Below are positions 50,631 through 57,756 of a stretch of 64,000 nucleotides of DNA, piece by piece. The notes under the pieces are model-generated. The model did no database searches and was not told where the DNA came from. It saw nothing but the letters and a program-made list of their open reading frames with translations. Origin of the DNA: an uncultured Elusimicrobiales bacterium (GTDB taxonomy: Bacteria > Elusimicrobiota > Elusimicrobia > Elusimicrobiales > Elusimicrobiaceae); assembly GCA_944327085.1 (NCBI GenBank), contig CALVGG010000006.1:1-64000 (forward strand), read 5' to 3'. Position 1 is the stretch's first letter; every line of letters starts with the position of its first letter. The translations under genes were made by a program, and so were the position numbers.

Positions 50631-51344
50631 ATGGCAGACGGAATTTCTATCACGGATTTGGAACAAAAAACCGAAGTTACCGACAACGATAACTTTGCCG
50701 TTGATAACGGCGCTATTACCAACAAAGTAACCGCCAAGCAGGTTAAAGAATATATGGGGCCCACGTACGTCAAAAAAGCGGGCGACACCATGACCGGCCC
50801 CCTACAACTGCCCGCCCCGGCGGCCGATTTGAACGACAACACCGCCATTACCGCCCAATGGGTAAACGATAAAATTGGCAATACCGGCGGCGGGTTTATT
50901 ATTCCCGTGGGGGCGCTTCTTATGGGCCCTGTGGCTACAATGCCAGGCTACATTTTGTGCGACGGCCGCGCCGTAAGCCGCACGCAATACGCGGCTTTGT
51001 TTGCCGCTATCGGCACCAACTTTGGCGCGGGGGACGGAAGCGGCACTTTTAACGTGCCCGATTACAGGGGTTGTTTCCTGCGTATGGCGGGCGGAAGTGC
51101 GGGCACTATGTACCAAAAGCAACCGCAGGGGTTGCCGGATATTACCGGTGAATTTGATTTAGAAGGGGGAAGTTTGGCGAACGGGGCATTTAAAAACAAT
51201 GGGGCGCACAGCCAGCTTCACGATGGCTGGAAATACAACAACAATAAAATTGCTCTTTCCGCCGCTACTTCTAACTCTATATATGGGGCCGCTAACGAAG
51301 TCCGCCCTGTGAACTTTGCAGTGAACTATTTTATCAAATACTAG
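50631..51344 (+). CDS. Tail fibre with phage collar domain
   Basis: 237 residues. An N-terminal attachment region (MADGISITDLEQKTEVTDND; AGDTMTGPLQLP) is followed by the tail-collar domain: VGALLMGPVATMPGYILCDG, YAALFAAIGTNFGAGDGSGTF, VPDYRGCFLRM. It is a receptor-binding candidate. TAGGAGCG lies before the ATG. Confidence 0.85.
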   Translation: MADGISITDLEQKTEVTDNDNFAVDNGAITNKVTAKQVKEYMGPTYVKKAGDTMTGPLQLPAPAADLNDNTAITAQWVNDKIGNTGGGFIIPVGALLMGPVATMPGYILCDGRAVSRTQYAALFAAIGTNFGAGDGSGTFNVPDYRGCFLRMAGGSAGTMYQKQPQGLPDITGEFDLEGGSLANGAFKNNGAHSQLHDGWKYNNNKIALSAATSNSIYGAANEVRPVNFAVNYFIKY

Positions 51345-51354
51345 GAGGATTTTT

Positions 51355-51690
51355 ATGGCTAAAAAATATTGTTTTATTATTAATGAGGAAACCAAAGAAG
51401 TACGTCTTGGCGCCGGCGTGGACGACGAGTACTACGCCTCTATCGGCATGAAATTGCGGGAAGTGGAGCAAGCTTACAACGGCAACTGGTATTTAAAGGG
51501 GTACGCCCCTGTTAAACCGGCCCCCACCGTGCAGGAAAAGGTGCAGGCGTTAGAATCTCAAACCGGCCTTACGCGCGTCGTGCGGGAACTGGTACTAGCG
51601 CAAAATTCCGGCGCGAGCGACTACGTAAAACAGCAGGCGCAGGAAATAGAAACCCTGGCCGCGCCCCTGCGGGAGGCCCACAATGAATGA
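51355..51690 (+). CDS. Fibre-associated small protein
   Basis: 111 residues. It follows the fibre gene as chaperone or assembly genes usually do, and has a short helical C-terminal half. AGGAGG lies before the ATG. It carries a YNGNWYLKGYAPVKP segment seen in fibre-related proteins. Function by position only. Confidence 0.55.
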   Translation: MAKKYCFIINEETKEVRLGAGVDDEYYASIGMKLREVEQAYNGNWYLKGYAPVKPAPTVQEKVQALESQTGLTRVVRELVLAQNSGASDYVKQQAQEIETLAAPLREAHNE

Positions 51691-52003
51691 CGAACTGCTT
51701 AAAATGCTGGGCACGCTTACGGTGTCCATCGGCGGGGTATGGGTAGCCCTTCATAAAAAGCTGGAAAACCTTTCCACCCGCCTTTCCATAGCGGAAAAGA
51801 ACTTGGAAAAGGTGGAACACTCCCACCGGGCCGATATTGTAGAGGTAAAAAGTAAAATCCGCTCGGCCGAAACCACCCTGGCCGAAATCCGGGCGCAGTA
51901 CGCCACCACCTCTGCCGACATTAAGAATTTAACTTCATTAATGTCCGAATTACGCACCGATGTCAAAACGCTACTTTCGCAACGGGGGCAAAATGGATTA
52001 TAA
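51683..52003 (+). CDS. Small protein with an N-terminal helix and coiled coil
   Basis: 106 residues. A weak hydrophobic segment near the start (LTVSIGGVWVAL), then a coiled coil (SIAEKNLEKVEHSHRADIVE). It may belong to the lysis set because it directly precedes lysozyme and overlaps it by 11 nt. Confidence 0.58.
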   Translation: MNDELLKMLGTLTVSIGGVWVALHKKLENLSTRLSIAEKNLEKVEHSHRADIVEVKSKIRSAETTLAEIRAQYATTSADIKNLTSLMSELRTDVKTLLSQRGQNGL

Positions 52004-52412
52004 AAACATAGCAGAAAGAATTAAAAAACACGAGGGCTTTTCCCCTCGCCCATACCAGTGCCCCACCGGGCATTTAACCATTGGCTATGGCCATAATTTA
52101 GACGCAAACGGCATAGACCAGGAAACGGCCGAACTGCTGCTGAAAAAGGACATTGAACGGGCAGAAAAAAACGTTAAAAACTCTTTCATTTGGTACTTAA
52201 AACTAACCGAGCCCCGCCAATATGTGCTGGTGGATATGTGTTTCAATTTGGGGCTTATTGGCCTTTTAAAATTTAAAAAGTTTTTGGCCGCCGCCGAAGC
52301 GGGCGACTATCAAACCGCCGCCGAAGAAATGCTGGACAGTAAATGGGCGGTGCAGGTGGGCCGCCGCGCGGTGGAGCTGGCCGAAATTATGGAAACAGGA
52401 GAATGGAAATGA
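51993..52412 (+). CDS. Phage lysozyme, GH24 family
   Basis: 139 residues. The T4-type triad is E-8-x-5-T: Glu14 (KHEGF), Cys23 (YQCPTG) and Thr29 (LTIGYGHN). Cys replaces the usual Asp, a known variant in lambdoid endolysins. It cleaves peptidoglycan for release. No signal sequence, so it depends on a holin. Start at 51993 because the upstream codons overlap the previous gene. Confidence 0.9.
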   Translation: MDYKNIAERIKKHEGFSPRPYQCPTGHLTIGYGHNLDANGIDQETAELLLKKDIERAEKNVKNSFIWYLKLTEPRQYVLVDMCFNLGLIGLLKFKKFLAAAEAGDYQTAAEEMLDSKWAVQVGRRAVELAEIMETGEWK

Positions 52413-52720
52413 ACCTATATATATTGCTGTGCCTGGCCGCCGTGGCGGTGGTGGGGCTTATTGAATGGTTTAAGAACTTGCTTGAAAAGTTTTTAACCGT
52501 TCCCGGGTGGGTATGGTCTGTGGTCGTGCTGGTGGCGTCCATTGGTTGCGGCTTTTTGGCCGTGTACGGTGCCGATGTTACCGCGCATAACCCGCTTATG
52601 GCGGTGCTCATCGGCCTGGCTATTTTGGCCTTATCCCAAATTGGGTATGAAGCTATCAAAAAGGCTGTACTAAACCGCGCCGAAAAAGCCCTGGGGCTTG
52701 ATTGTGAAAAAGTTAATTAG
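52409..52720 (+). CDS. Holin-like membrane protein
   Basis: 103 residues with three hydrophobic segments (ILLCLAAVAVVGLIEW, VWSVVVLVASIGCGFLAVYG, PLMAVLIGLAILALS), the usual class I holin layout. The start at 52409 is 7 nt after AGGAGA. ATGA overlap with the lysozyme stop. It would time lysis. Confidence 0.8.
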   Translation: MNLYILLCLAAVAVVGLIEWFKNLLEKFLTVPGWVWSVVVLVASIGCGFLAVYGADVTAHNPLMAVLIGLAILALSQIGYEAIKKAVLNRAEKALGLDCEKVN

Positions 52721-53222
52721 CTTAATAGCCCTGCTAGTAATAGCGGGGCTTTTGTTTTCAAATTGGTGGCGTGGCCGCCAGATAGATAAGCTGGCTGAAC
52801 AGTCCGGCACGCTGCCGTATAGCCAGGCTGCGCGCGTGGTGGTCAAAGATAATAAACTAACGGCCACGGTGCGCCAGGCAGACGGCACCGTAAAAACGCA
52901 GGTAAAGTATGTTCCACCGGAAGGCCGCGCTGAGGTAGTGCAACCCACGGAAGGGCCGGCGGAAATCACCGTAAAACGGGCGGGGTTTACCTTTCGGCCC
53001 GCGGTGCAGGGGCTTATCGGGCAAGAGTTAAAGGGCGGCCTTGGCGCGCGCTTGGTGTATTTTGATAGGTACGGTGCCGGCCTAAGCCTGGATACGGATT
53101 TGGAAGGATATGTATTTGTTGACCGCAGGCTGGACGATTTGACTGGACTTCTTAAAAACACCACGGTTGGCCTATATGGCGGCCGCGGACGGCTTGGTGT
53201 GTTAGTGGGGGTGTACTTTTGA
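52704..53222 (+). CDS. Anchored periplasmic protein, spanin-like
   Basis: 172 residues. GTG start (MKKLISLIALLVIAGLLFSN) with an N-terminal signal anchor; the rest is periplasmic and beta-like (PAEITVKRAGFTFRPAVQGL). Located after lysozyme and holin, it probably plays a spanin-type role, though it lacks the coiled coil of typical Rz. It overlaps the next small gene by 1 nt. Confidence 0.6.
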   Translation: MKKLISLIALLVIAGLLFSNWWRGRQIDKLAEQSGTLPYSQAARVVVKDNKLTATVRQADGTVKTQVKYVPPEGRAEVVQPTEGPAEITVKRAGFTFRPAVQGLIGQELKGGLGARLVYFDRYGAGLSLDTDLEGYVFVDRRLDDLTGLLKNTTVGLYGGRGRLGVLVGVYF

Positions 53223-53335
53223 TGACTTGCCCGCAGGCAGAATTTGACCGCTATTTGAGCGAGGCTATCTGTAAAAAATATGGTCTTCCGTGCCGCGTGG
53301 CGTGCAGAAGCTGCCGAGAGAATATCGGTAACTGA
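53222..53335 (+). CDS. Small Cys-rich protein, 37 residues
   Basis: MTCPQAEFDRYLSEAICKKY and on, with five Cys (CKKYGLPC, CRSC) that could bind zinc. The ATG overlaps the preceding stop (TGATG). It is the last ORF of the late operon. Confidence 0.55.
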   Translation: MTCPQAEFDRYLSEAICKKYGLPCRVACRSCRENIGN

Positions 53336-53395
53336 CATGTAGGATATTTTTATTTTGCACCTTAAAATAGAAATTAAGTGGCGATTATTTCTACA

Positions 53396-53471
53396 ATTAT
53401 CAATTTTCTAAAAATTGATAATTAGCTTCCAAAAATCGGCCCAAAAATGGAAGCTAACGAATTAGCTTCCA
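53396..53471. repeat. Palindrome and repeated TTAGCTTCCA motifs at the late-operon end
   Basis: Perfect 12-bp stem ATTATCAATTTT/AAAATTGATAAT (53396-53407, 53411-53422), then TTAGCTTCCA (53422-53431), its reverse complement TGGAAGCTAA (53448-53457) and a second direct copy (53462-53471). No strong T run follows. It could be a protein-binding site or a weak terminator. The whole 53336-53524 gap has no gene. Confidence 0.6.
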
Positions 53472-53524
53472 AAATTAGGTAATGTATGAGAAAACAAGAA
53501 AGGTCACCATAGAGGCGGGATCCA

Positions 53525-54361
53525 TTACTCTTTTTTGTTTTCTAATTTTTTTGCTTTATTTTCGAGTTGTTTAATACTTTCAGAGGGAGTGGGCAAATCT
53601 TCTGGCATAGTACCACCCAATTCTTGAATCGTTTGCCGGATTTTCTGACCTACTTCAAAATGCGTTTTATTTGCCTGCATTTTCCCTTTAATATTTTCTC
53701 GCTGTAGTTTTTCTTGTGTTTGTGTAGCCCTGAATAAATTCGCGGCCAGTTCGGTGCTACCCATATGGTCTAAAATATCTTGGCTTTTTTTGAGGCCTTT
53801 TTTCTTATGAATAGCATTTTTATCCATGCCGCCATACAGCCCTTTATAGCCGTGGTTTTGAAAAATGGCATAATCACGGGGTTCAATAACCCCAGCCTGA
53901 TTAGCCGCCGCCGCGAGCTGTTTATTATGAGCTTTCATTTCTTTACGTAATTTTAAGCGTAATTCATCTTCTGACAGAGAAGGTGTTTCTTCCGCTAGTT
54001 CCTGTTTGCGCGTTTGTATTGCAAAATAGGTTTGCCCATGTGCAATAATTGCTTTAGAGGGATCCGCATTTTGGATGATGAGATAACAGGCGTAACGGGA
54101 GAGATTATAGTCCTCAATCGGTCGTTGCGTATCGGAACCAATGGTAACCATTTTAACCGTTTGGTTAAAATGGTCTTCTGGGTTCACTTGGCTGTTTTTA
54201 CAAGAGATAATTGCTTTTTCAATCACACTAGTAAATTTTTGCCAAGTGCTGTATTCTAGGACAGCTTGCAAATCACGCGCGCTCCAAAAGTCAGCGCCAT
54301 ATTCGTTAGTTTGCTTTATTTGTTCAAAAGGGTTCATCTGGCTAGAAAGGTCTTTATTCAT
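53525..54361 (-). CDS. DinD-family DNA-damage-inducible protein
   Basis: 278 residues. BRO-N/DinD-like N-terminal half (NEYGADFWSARDLQAVLEYS, WQKFTSVIEKAI, DYNLSRYACYLIIQNADPSK), then the C-terminal DinD part (GYKGLYGGMDKNAIHKKKGL, LDHMGSTELAANLFRATQTQ). E. coli DinD inhibits RecA-driven strand exchange. Start at 54361 because a consensus promoter places transcription start there; the upstream TTG lies in the promoter. It lies between the late operon and attR on the minus strand. AT-rich. Confidence 0.87.
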   Translation of the reverse strand: MNKDLSSQMNPFEQIKQTNEYGADFWSARDLQAVLEYSTWQKFTSVIEKAIISCKNSQVNPEDHFNQTVKMVTIGSDTQRPIEDYNLSRYACYLIIQNADPSKAIIAHGQTYFAIQTRKQELAEETPSLSEDELRLKLRKEMKAHNKQLAAAANQAGVIEPRDYAIFQNHGYKGLYGGMDKNAIHKKKGLKKSQDILDHMGSTELAANLFRATQTQEKLQRENIKGKMQANKTHFEVGQKIRQTIQELGGTMPEDLPTPSESIKQLENKAKKLENKKE

Positions 54362-54368
54362 AGCTCTT

Positions 54369-54397
54369 AGTATATGAATTCGAAAATTGAGTGTCAA
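54369..54397 (-). promoter_or_regulatory. Consensus promoter of the dinD-like gene
   Basis: Minus strand TTGACA (54397-54392), 17 bp, TATACT (54374-54369). The expected start of transcription coincides with the ATG at 54361, so the mRNA is leaderless or almost so. Confidence 0.82.
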
Positions 54398-54400
54398 ATA

Positions 54401-54432
54401 AAAAATCCCCGGTTTTAAACCGAGGATTTTTA
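54401..54432. terminator. Terminator between the dinD-like gene and attR
   Basis: AAAAATCCCCGGTTT, T, AAACCGAGGATTTTT (one mismatch). It separates the prophage gene from the tRNA. Confidence 0.85.
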
Positions 54433-54434
54433 AA

Positions 54435-54455
54435 TTTACTACAGTTTTTACTACA
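54435..54455. repeat. Paired TTTACTACA motifs, right end
   Basis: TTTACTACA at 54435-54443 and 54447-54455, same spacing and orientation as the left-end pair, 6 bp from the attR core. Confidence 0.6.
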
Positions 54456-54461
54456 CTGTCG

Positions 54462-54485
54462 TCTAAAAATGGCTCCCCGAGTAGG
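54462..54485. repeat. attR core (24 bp), 3' end of tRNA-Asn
   Basis: Identical to 24800-24823. It supplies the CCA end, acceptor strand and part of the T stem of tRNA-Asn, so the gene stays intact after integration. Confidence 0.92.
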
Positions 54486-54544
54486 GCTCGAACCTACAAC
54501 CTACCGGTTAACAGCCGGTCGCTCCACCATTGAGCTATCGGGGA
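54470..54544 (-). tRNA. tRNA-Asn (anticodon GTT)
   Basis: Minus strand. Acceptor TCCCCGA pairs with TCGGGGA and CCA is encoded. Anticodon loop CTGTTAA, T loop GGTTCGAGCC. It is the integration target of the prophage. A host promoter should lie to its right; the MFS gene ends at 54618. Confidence 0.96.
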
Positions 54545-54617
54545 ATAAATTGTTTGTTGGAAATACTCCCAATCACTACATACATATTTTATTAAAAAAA
54601 TTTCAGTTTGTAAACAA

Positions 54618-55844
54618 CTATTTATTTTTTGCCGTAACCACCGTCCAAAAATCGTTGCGTTTACGGCCCAACAAACTCACAAGTATTAGTATAGCAAATA
54701 TCACAGCCACCGCGCACAAAGTAATATACAGCCCCGCCCAGTGTATACAAGCCGCCATGGCCAGCACGCATAAACTTTCCACCGTGTAAGAAGCCGTGGC
54801 AAACAATCCCAGCGTTTTGCTGCGCATAGCTTCTGGCGTACGCAGCAAAATAATGCTGATTACCATAGCCCCAAACGCGCCAAACGGAATTCCGCAAAGA
54901 ACCGTAGCCCCCAAAACAACCTCTTTAGGCAAATTAAATAAAAGCACCACTACCGACAGCAAATACCCCGCATAGTTTACGCTTAATAAAGTAAAAAAAG
55001 TAAACCGTTTTGCCGCAGAGGCAAAAAATAACGCCCCGCCAAAAGCCCCCAGCCCAAACGCCCCGCCCAGCATACCAAAATAAACCGAATCAAACCCCTT
55101 TTCATAAATATAAGAAGGCAGCAACACCAATTCCCACGCCTGTCCCAGTAAATAAGTGGGAAGCGTAAACAAAATGGTTTCTTTTAAGATTTCATCTTTC
55201 CATACATTACCTAACGCCTCTTTAAACCCCACGCTGGGGCGCAGCACACGCGGTTTGCGGTTGGTAAAAACCAACAAACACAGGGTAACAATTACCATAC
55301 AAAACGCCGTACATAAAACCCACGCGCTCAATAGCCCCATATAAGCAATAACCGCCCCGCACAACAGCGGCCCCGCCACGGACATTACCCCGTCAAATGC
55401 TTCTATAATGCCGGAAGTTTTCGACAGCGGCACATCGGCATAACGGGAAAACGTGGGCGACAGCGCCGTGCGGGCCAATTGCCCCGGTGCGTCAAAAACC
55501 GAACTGGCAAAAATCAGTCCCCCCACCAGCCAAGGCTCCGCTTTGCCGGCACTGATTAATGCCGTAATGGCGCCAATAAGTATCAGCTGGGTTACTTCAC
55601 ACCCGAACATTACTTTAGAACGGCCGAACCGGTCAATCACCTGCGCGCCAAATAAAGCGGAAAACACATTTGGCAACAAAGAACAAAACCCCACAATACC
55701 GGTCCACAATATGCTGCCGGTGGTGCTTAAAATATACCACGGAAGCAAAATTTGCATAAACTGGTTTGCCAGGGACGAAAACGCCTCTGTTGTTAAAATT
55801 AATTTCCACGGGGTTTTATTGGCAGATTTAGTTAATAATAACAT
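54618..55844 (-). CDS. MFS transporter (DHA3/EntS-like)
   Basis: 408 residues, about 12 hydrophobic segments. MFS motif A is FGAQVIDRFGRSKV; the EntS/DHA3-type feature is DAPGQLARTALSPTFSRYAD. Exports small molecules, substrate unknown. AGGGG lies 8 nt before the ATG. It is next to the tRNA, with 70 bp between. Confidence 0.85.
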   Translation of the reverse strand: MLLLTKSANKTPWKLILTTEAFSSLANQFMQILLPWYILSTTGSILWTGIVGFCSLLPNVFSALFGAQVIDRFGRSKVMFGCEVTQLILIGAITALISAGKAEPWLVGGLIFASSVFDAPGQLARTALSPTFSRYADVPLSKTSGIIEAFDGVMSVAGPLLCGAVIAYMGLLSAWVLCTAFCMVIVTLCLLVFTNRKPRVLRPSVGFKEALGNVWKDEILKETILFTLPTYLLGQAWELVLLPSYIYEKGFDSVYFGMLGGAFGLGAFGGALFFASAAKRFTFFTLLSVNYAGYLLSVVVLLFNLPKEVVLGATVLCGIPFGAFGAMVISIILLRTPEAMRSKTLGLFATASYTVESLCVLAMAACIHWAGLYITLCAVAVIFAILILVSLLGRKRNDFWTVVTAKNK

Positions 55845-55895
55845 AGTATTTTCCCCTAAAAATTATATAAAATGATTGTGATATAAGGGGGAAGT

Positions 55896-56882
55896 ATGGC
55901 TGAATATAAAGATTACTATAATATATTGGGCGTTGGCAAAAACGCCACAGACGCTGAAATTAAAAAAGCGTTTAAAACCCAGGCGCGCAAATGCCACCCG
56001 GATATGCACCCGGAAAGCGAAAAAGCAAAATGGACGGAAAAATTTAAAGACTTAAACGAAGCCTACACCGTCCTTTCCGACAAGCAAAAACGCACCATTT
56101 ACGACCAAGTGGGCAAAGAAGGTTATGAAAGCTACGCCAAAGGCGGCGGGGCCGGCAGCGCCAGAAGCAGCCGCAGCTCTGCCTATAGTGGCAACCCCTA
56201 CCAACAATACCAGCAATACGGCGGCTTTGGCAATGGCGGCACCACTTATAATTTTTCCAGCTCCGGCGGCGGTTTTAACGGGGCAGATTTTAGTGATTTC
56301 TTCCAAAGCATTTTTGGAGGAATGGGCGGCATGGGTGGTATGGGCGGTTTTTCCGGCTTTGGGCAAAATTTTGGCCGCTCTGCCGCAGCCGGTGCCCAAT
56401 CGGGCGATGTGGAAGCCGAACTAGCCCTTAATTTGGAAGACGCCCACCGCGGCGGCAATATGCAGCTTACCCTGCCCAACGGCCGCAACGTTACGGTAAA
56501 ACTGCCGGCCGGCGTGGGAGAAGGCAAAAAAATCAAATTAAAAGGCATGGGCAACCCCACCCCCCGCGGAAATGGAGATTTGTATTTAATCATCAAAATC
56601 CGCCCGCATGCCCAGTTTAGGCTGGAAGGGGACGACTTGCATGTGCCCGTCATCATCATGCCGTGGACGGCGGCCCTGGGCGGCACCATTTACGTGCCCA
56701 CGCTGGACGGCCCCCTGCAGGTTAAAATTCCCGCCGGCACCCACAACGGCAAAAAATTAAAAGTAAGCGGCAAAGGCTTAAGCGCCAAAGGCAGCCTGTT
56801 TATTACTTTGACGATTGACGTTCCCCGCACATTAACCCGGGAACAGAAAGACCTGTTTGCCAAACTGGCGGCCATTTCTTAA
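55896..56882 (+). CDS. DnaJ-like co-chaperone without zinc domain (CbpA/DnaJB type)
   Basis: 328 residues. J domain with the HPD motif (KCHPDMHPESEKAKW), a Gly/Phe/Ser-rich linker (about 80-165), then the C-terminal substrate-binding domains (NGRNVTVKLPAGVGEGKKI, GGTIYVPTLDGPLQVKIP). It stimulates DnaK. AGGGGGAAGT before the ATG. The two OsmC genes follow closely, so it looks like a stress operon. Confidence 0.9.
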   Translation: MAEYKDYYNILGVGKNATDAEIKKAFKTQARKCHPDMHPESEKAKWTEKFKDLNEAYTVLSDKQKRTIYDQVGKEGYESYAKGGGAGSARSSRSSAYSGNPYQQYQQYGGFGNGGTTYNFSSSGGGFNGADFSDFFQSIFGGMGGMGGMGGFSGFGQNFGRSAAAGAQSGDVEAELALNLEDAHRGGNMQLTLPNGRNVTVKLPAGVGEGKKIKLKGMGNPTPRGNGDLYLIIKIRPHAQFRLEGDDLHVPVIIMPWTAALGGTIYVPTLDGPLQVKIPAGTHNGKKLKVSGKGLSAKGSLFITLTIDVPRTLTREQKDLFAKLAAIS

Positions 56883-56891
56883 GGAGTATAT

Positions 56892-57290
56892 ATGACCGAA
56901 ATTACCTGCACTTACACCGGGGACGGGCAGACCGAACTTGTACACGGCCCGTCCGGCGCGGTGATTAAAACGGATTTGCCGCCCGATAACGGCGGCAAAG
57001 GGCGGTTGTTTTCCCCCACGGATTTGCTGGCTTCGGCCTTTGCCTCCTGCGTGTTAACCATTATGGGTAAAATGGCCGCCGCCCGCGGGGAAAACCTGCA
57101 AGGAGCCCGCCTGGTGATTACCAAAGAAATGGCCCAGGCTCCCCGCCGCATAGGTGCGTTTAATATAACCATCACCTTTCCGGCGCATTTTACGCAAGCG
57201 CAAAAAAATTTTTATAAAACAGCGGTAAACGCCTGCCCCGTGCACCAAAGCTTACGCGCGGACATTGGCCTTACCGTACATATTCTGTAA
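56892..57290 (+). CDS. OsmC-family protein 1
   Basis: 132 residues. FASCVLTIMGKMA and NACPVHQSL hold the two reactive Cys of the OsmC/Ohr family (peroxide reduction). AAGGAG lies before the ATG. It follows the DnaJ-like gene and precedes a paralogue. Confidence 0.85.
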   Translation: MTEITCTYTGDGQTELVHGPSGAVIKTDLPPDNGGKGRLFSPTDLLASAFASCVLTIMGKMAAARGENLQGARLVITKEMAQAPRRIGAFNITITFPAHFTQAQKNFYKTAVNACPVHQSLRADIGLTVHIL

Positions 57291-57306
57291 AAAGGAGATA
57301 TTTACT

Positions 57307-57693
57307 ATGGCAAAAACCATTACCACACTGGCCGACAACCTGCACACCAGCAGCGTTACCGAAGGCATTTCCACCCCCATTGCAACCCAATACAATACCC
57401 CGCGTGATCATATGAACCCCGGCGAAGTATTGGCCGCCGCTTTGGGTGCATGCACGTTAACCATGGTGGGGTATGCCGCCTCTAAACGGGGCGACAATGC
57501 CACCGGCACCAAACTGACGCTGGACCCGACCTTTGACGAAAAGCACACCCGCATTGTAAAAATCGGGCTGGAGTTTGACTTTCCGTCCACCTTCACGCCG
57601 GAACAGAAAAAATTCTATGTAAACGTGGCCAAAACCTGCCCCGTACACAACAGCCTGCGCGAAGATATTGAATATACCGTTACGGTAAAATAA
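57307..57693 (+). CDS. OsmC-family protein 2
   Basis: 128 residues. GACTLTMVGYAASKRG and TCPVHNSLRED carry the two Cys. The start at 57307 follows AAAGGAGAT; the in-frame codons before it are the end of its paralogue's region. Substantially different from protein 1, so not a recent duplication. Confidence 0.87.
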   Translation: MAKTITTLADNLHTSSVTEGISTPIATQYNTPRDHMNPGEVLAAALGACTLTMVGYAASKRGDNATGTKLTLDPTFDEKHTRIVKIGLEFDFPSTFTPEQKKFYVNVAKTCPVHNSLREDIEYTVTVK

Positions 57694-57698
57694 ACCTT

Positions 57699-57730
57699 TC
57701 CCCCCGCCGGGCCTATGCCCCGGCGGGGGT
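57699..57730 (+). terminator. Terminator after the OsmC pair
   Basis: CCCCCGCCGGG, loop, CCCGGCGGGGG, then TATTTAT. A long GC stem with a weak T run. Confidence 0.65.
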
Positions 57731-57756
57731 ATTTATAAAAAGCTCATCACAGGTCT

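Larger units (their letters stand above)
24800..54485. mobile_element. Complete prophage (29.7 kb) integrated in tRNA-Asn
   Basis: Identical 24-bp sequences at 24800-24823 and 54462-54485 flank the element; the right copy is the 3' end of a functional tRNA-Asn gene. It contains integrase, repressor, recombination and replication genes, a methyltransferase, cargo, packaging, head, contractile tail, baseplate, fibre and lysis genes in the expected order with no broken gene. The head and tail genes are Mu/P2-like, but there is no transposase, and the early part is lambda-like, so it is a mosaic temperate myovirus. Confidence 0.93.

Noticed and set aside
50631-51344. Diversity-generating retroelement target in the fibre
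   Set aside because: No reverse transcriptase or template repeat in the prophage.
54391-54789. Open frame on the plus strand across tRNA-Asn containing APRVGLEPTTYRLTAGRST
   Set aside because: It is the antisense of a tRNA; this translated pattern is a well-known false ORF.
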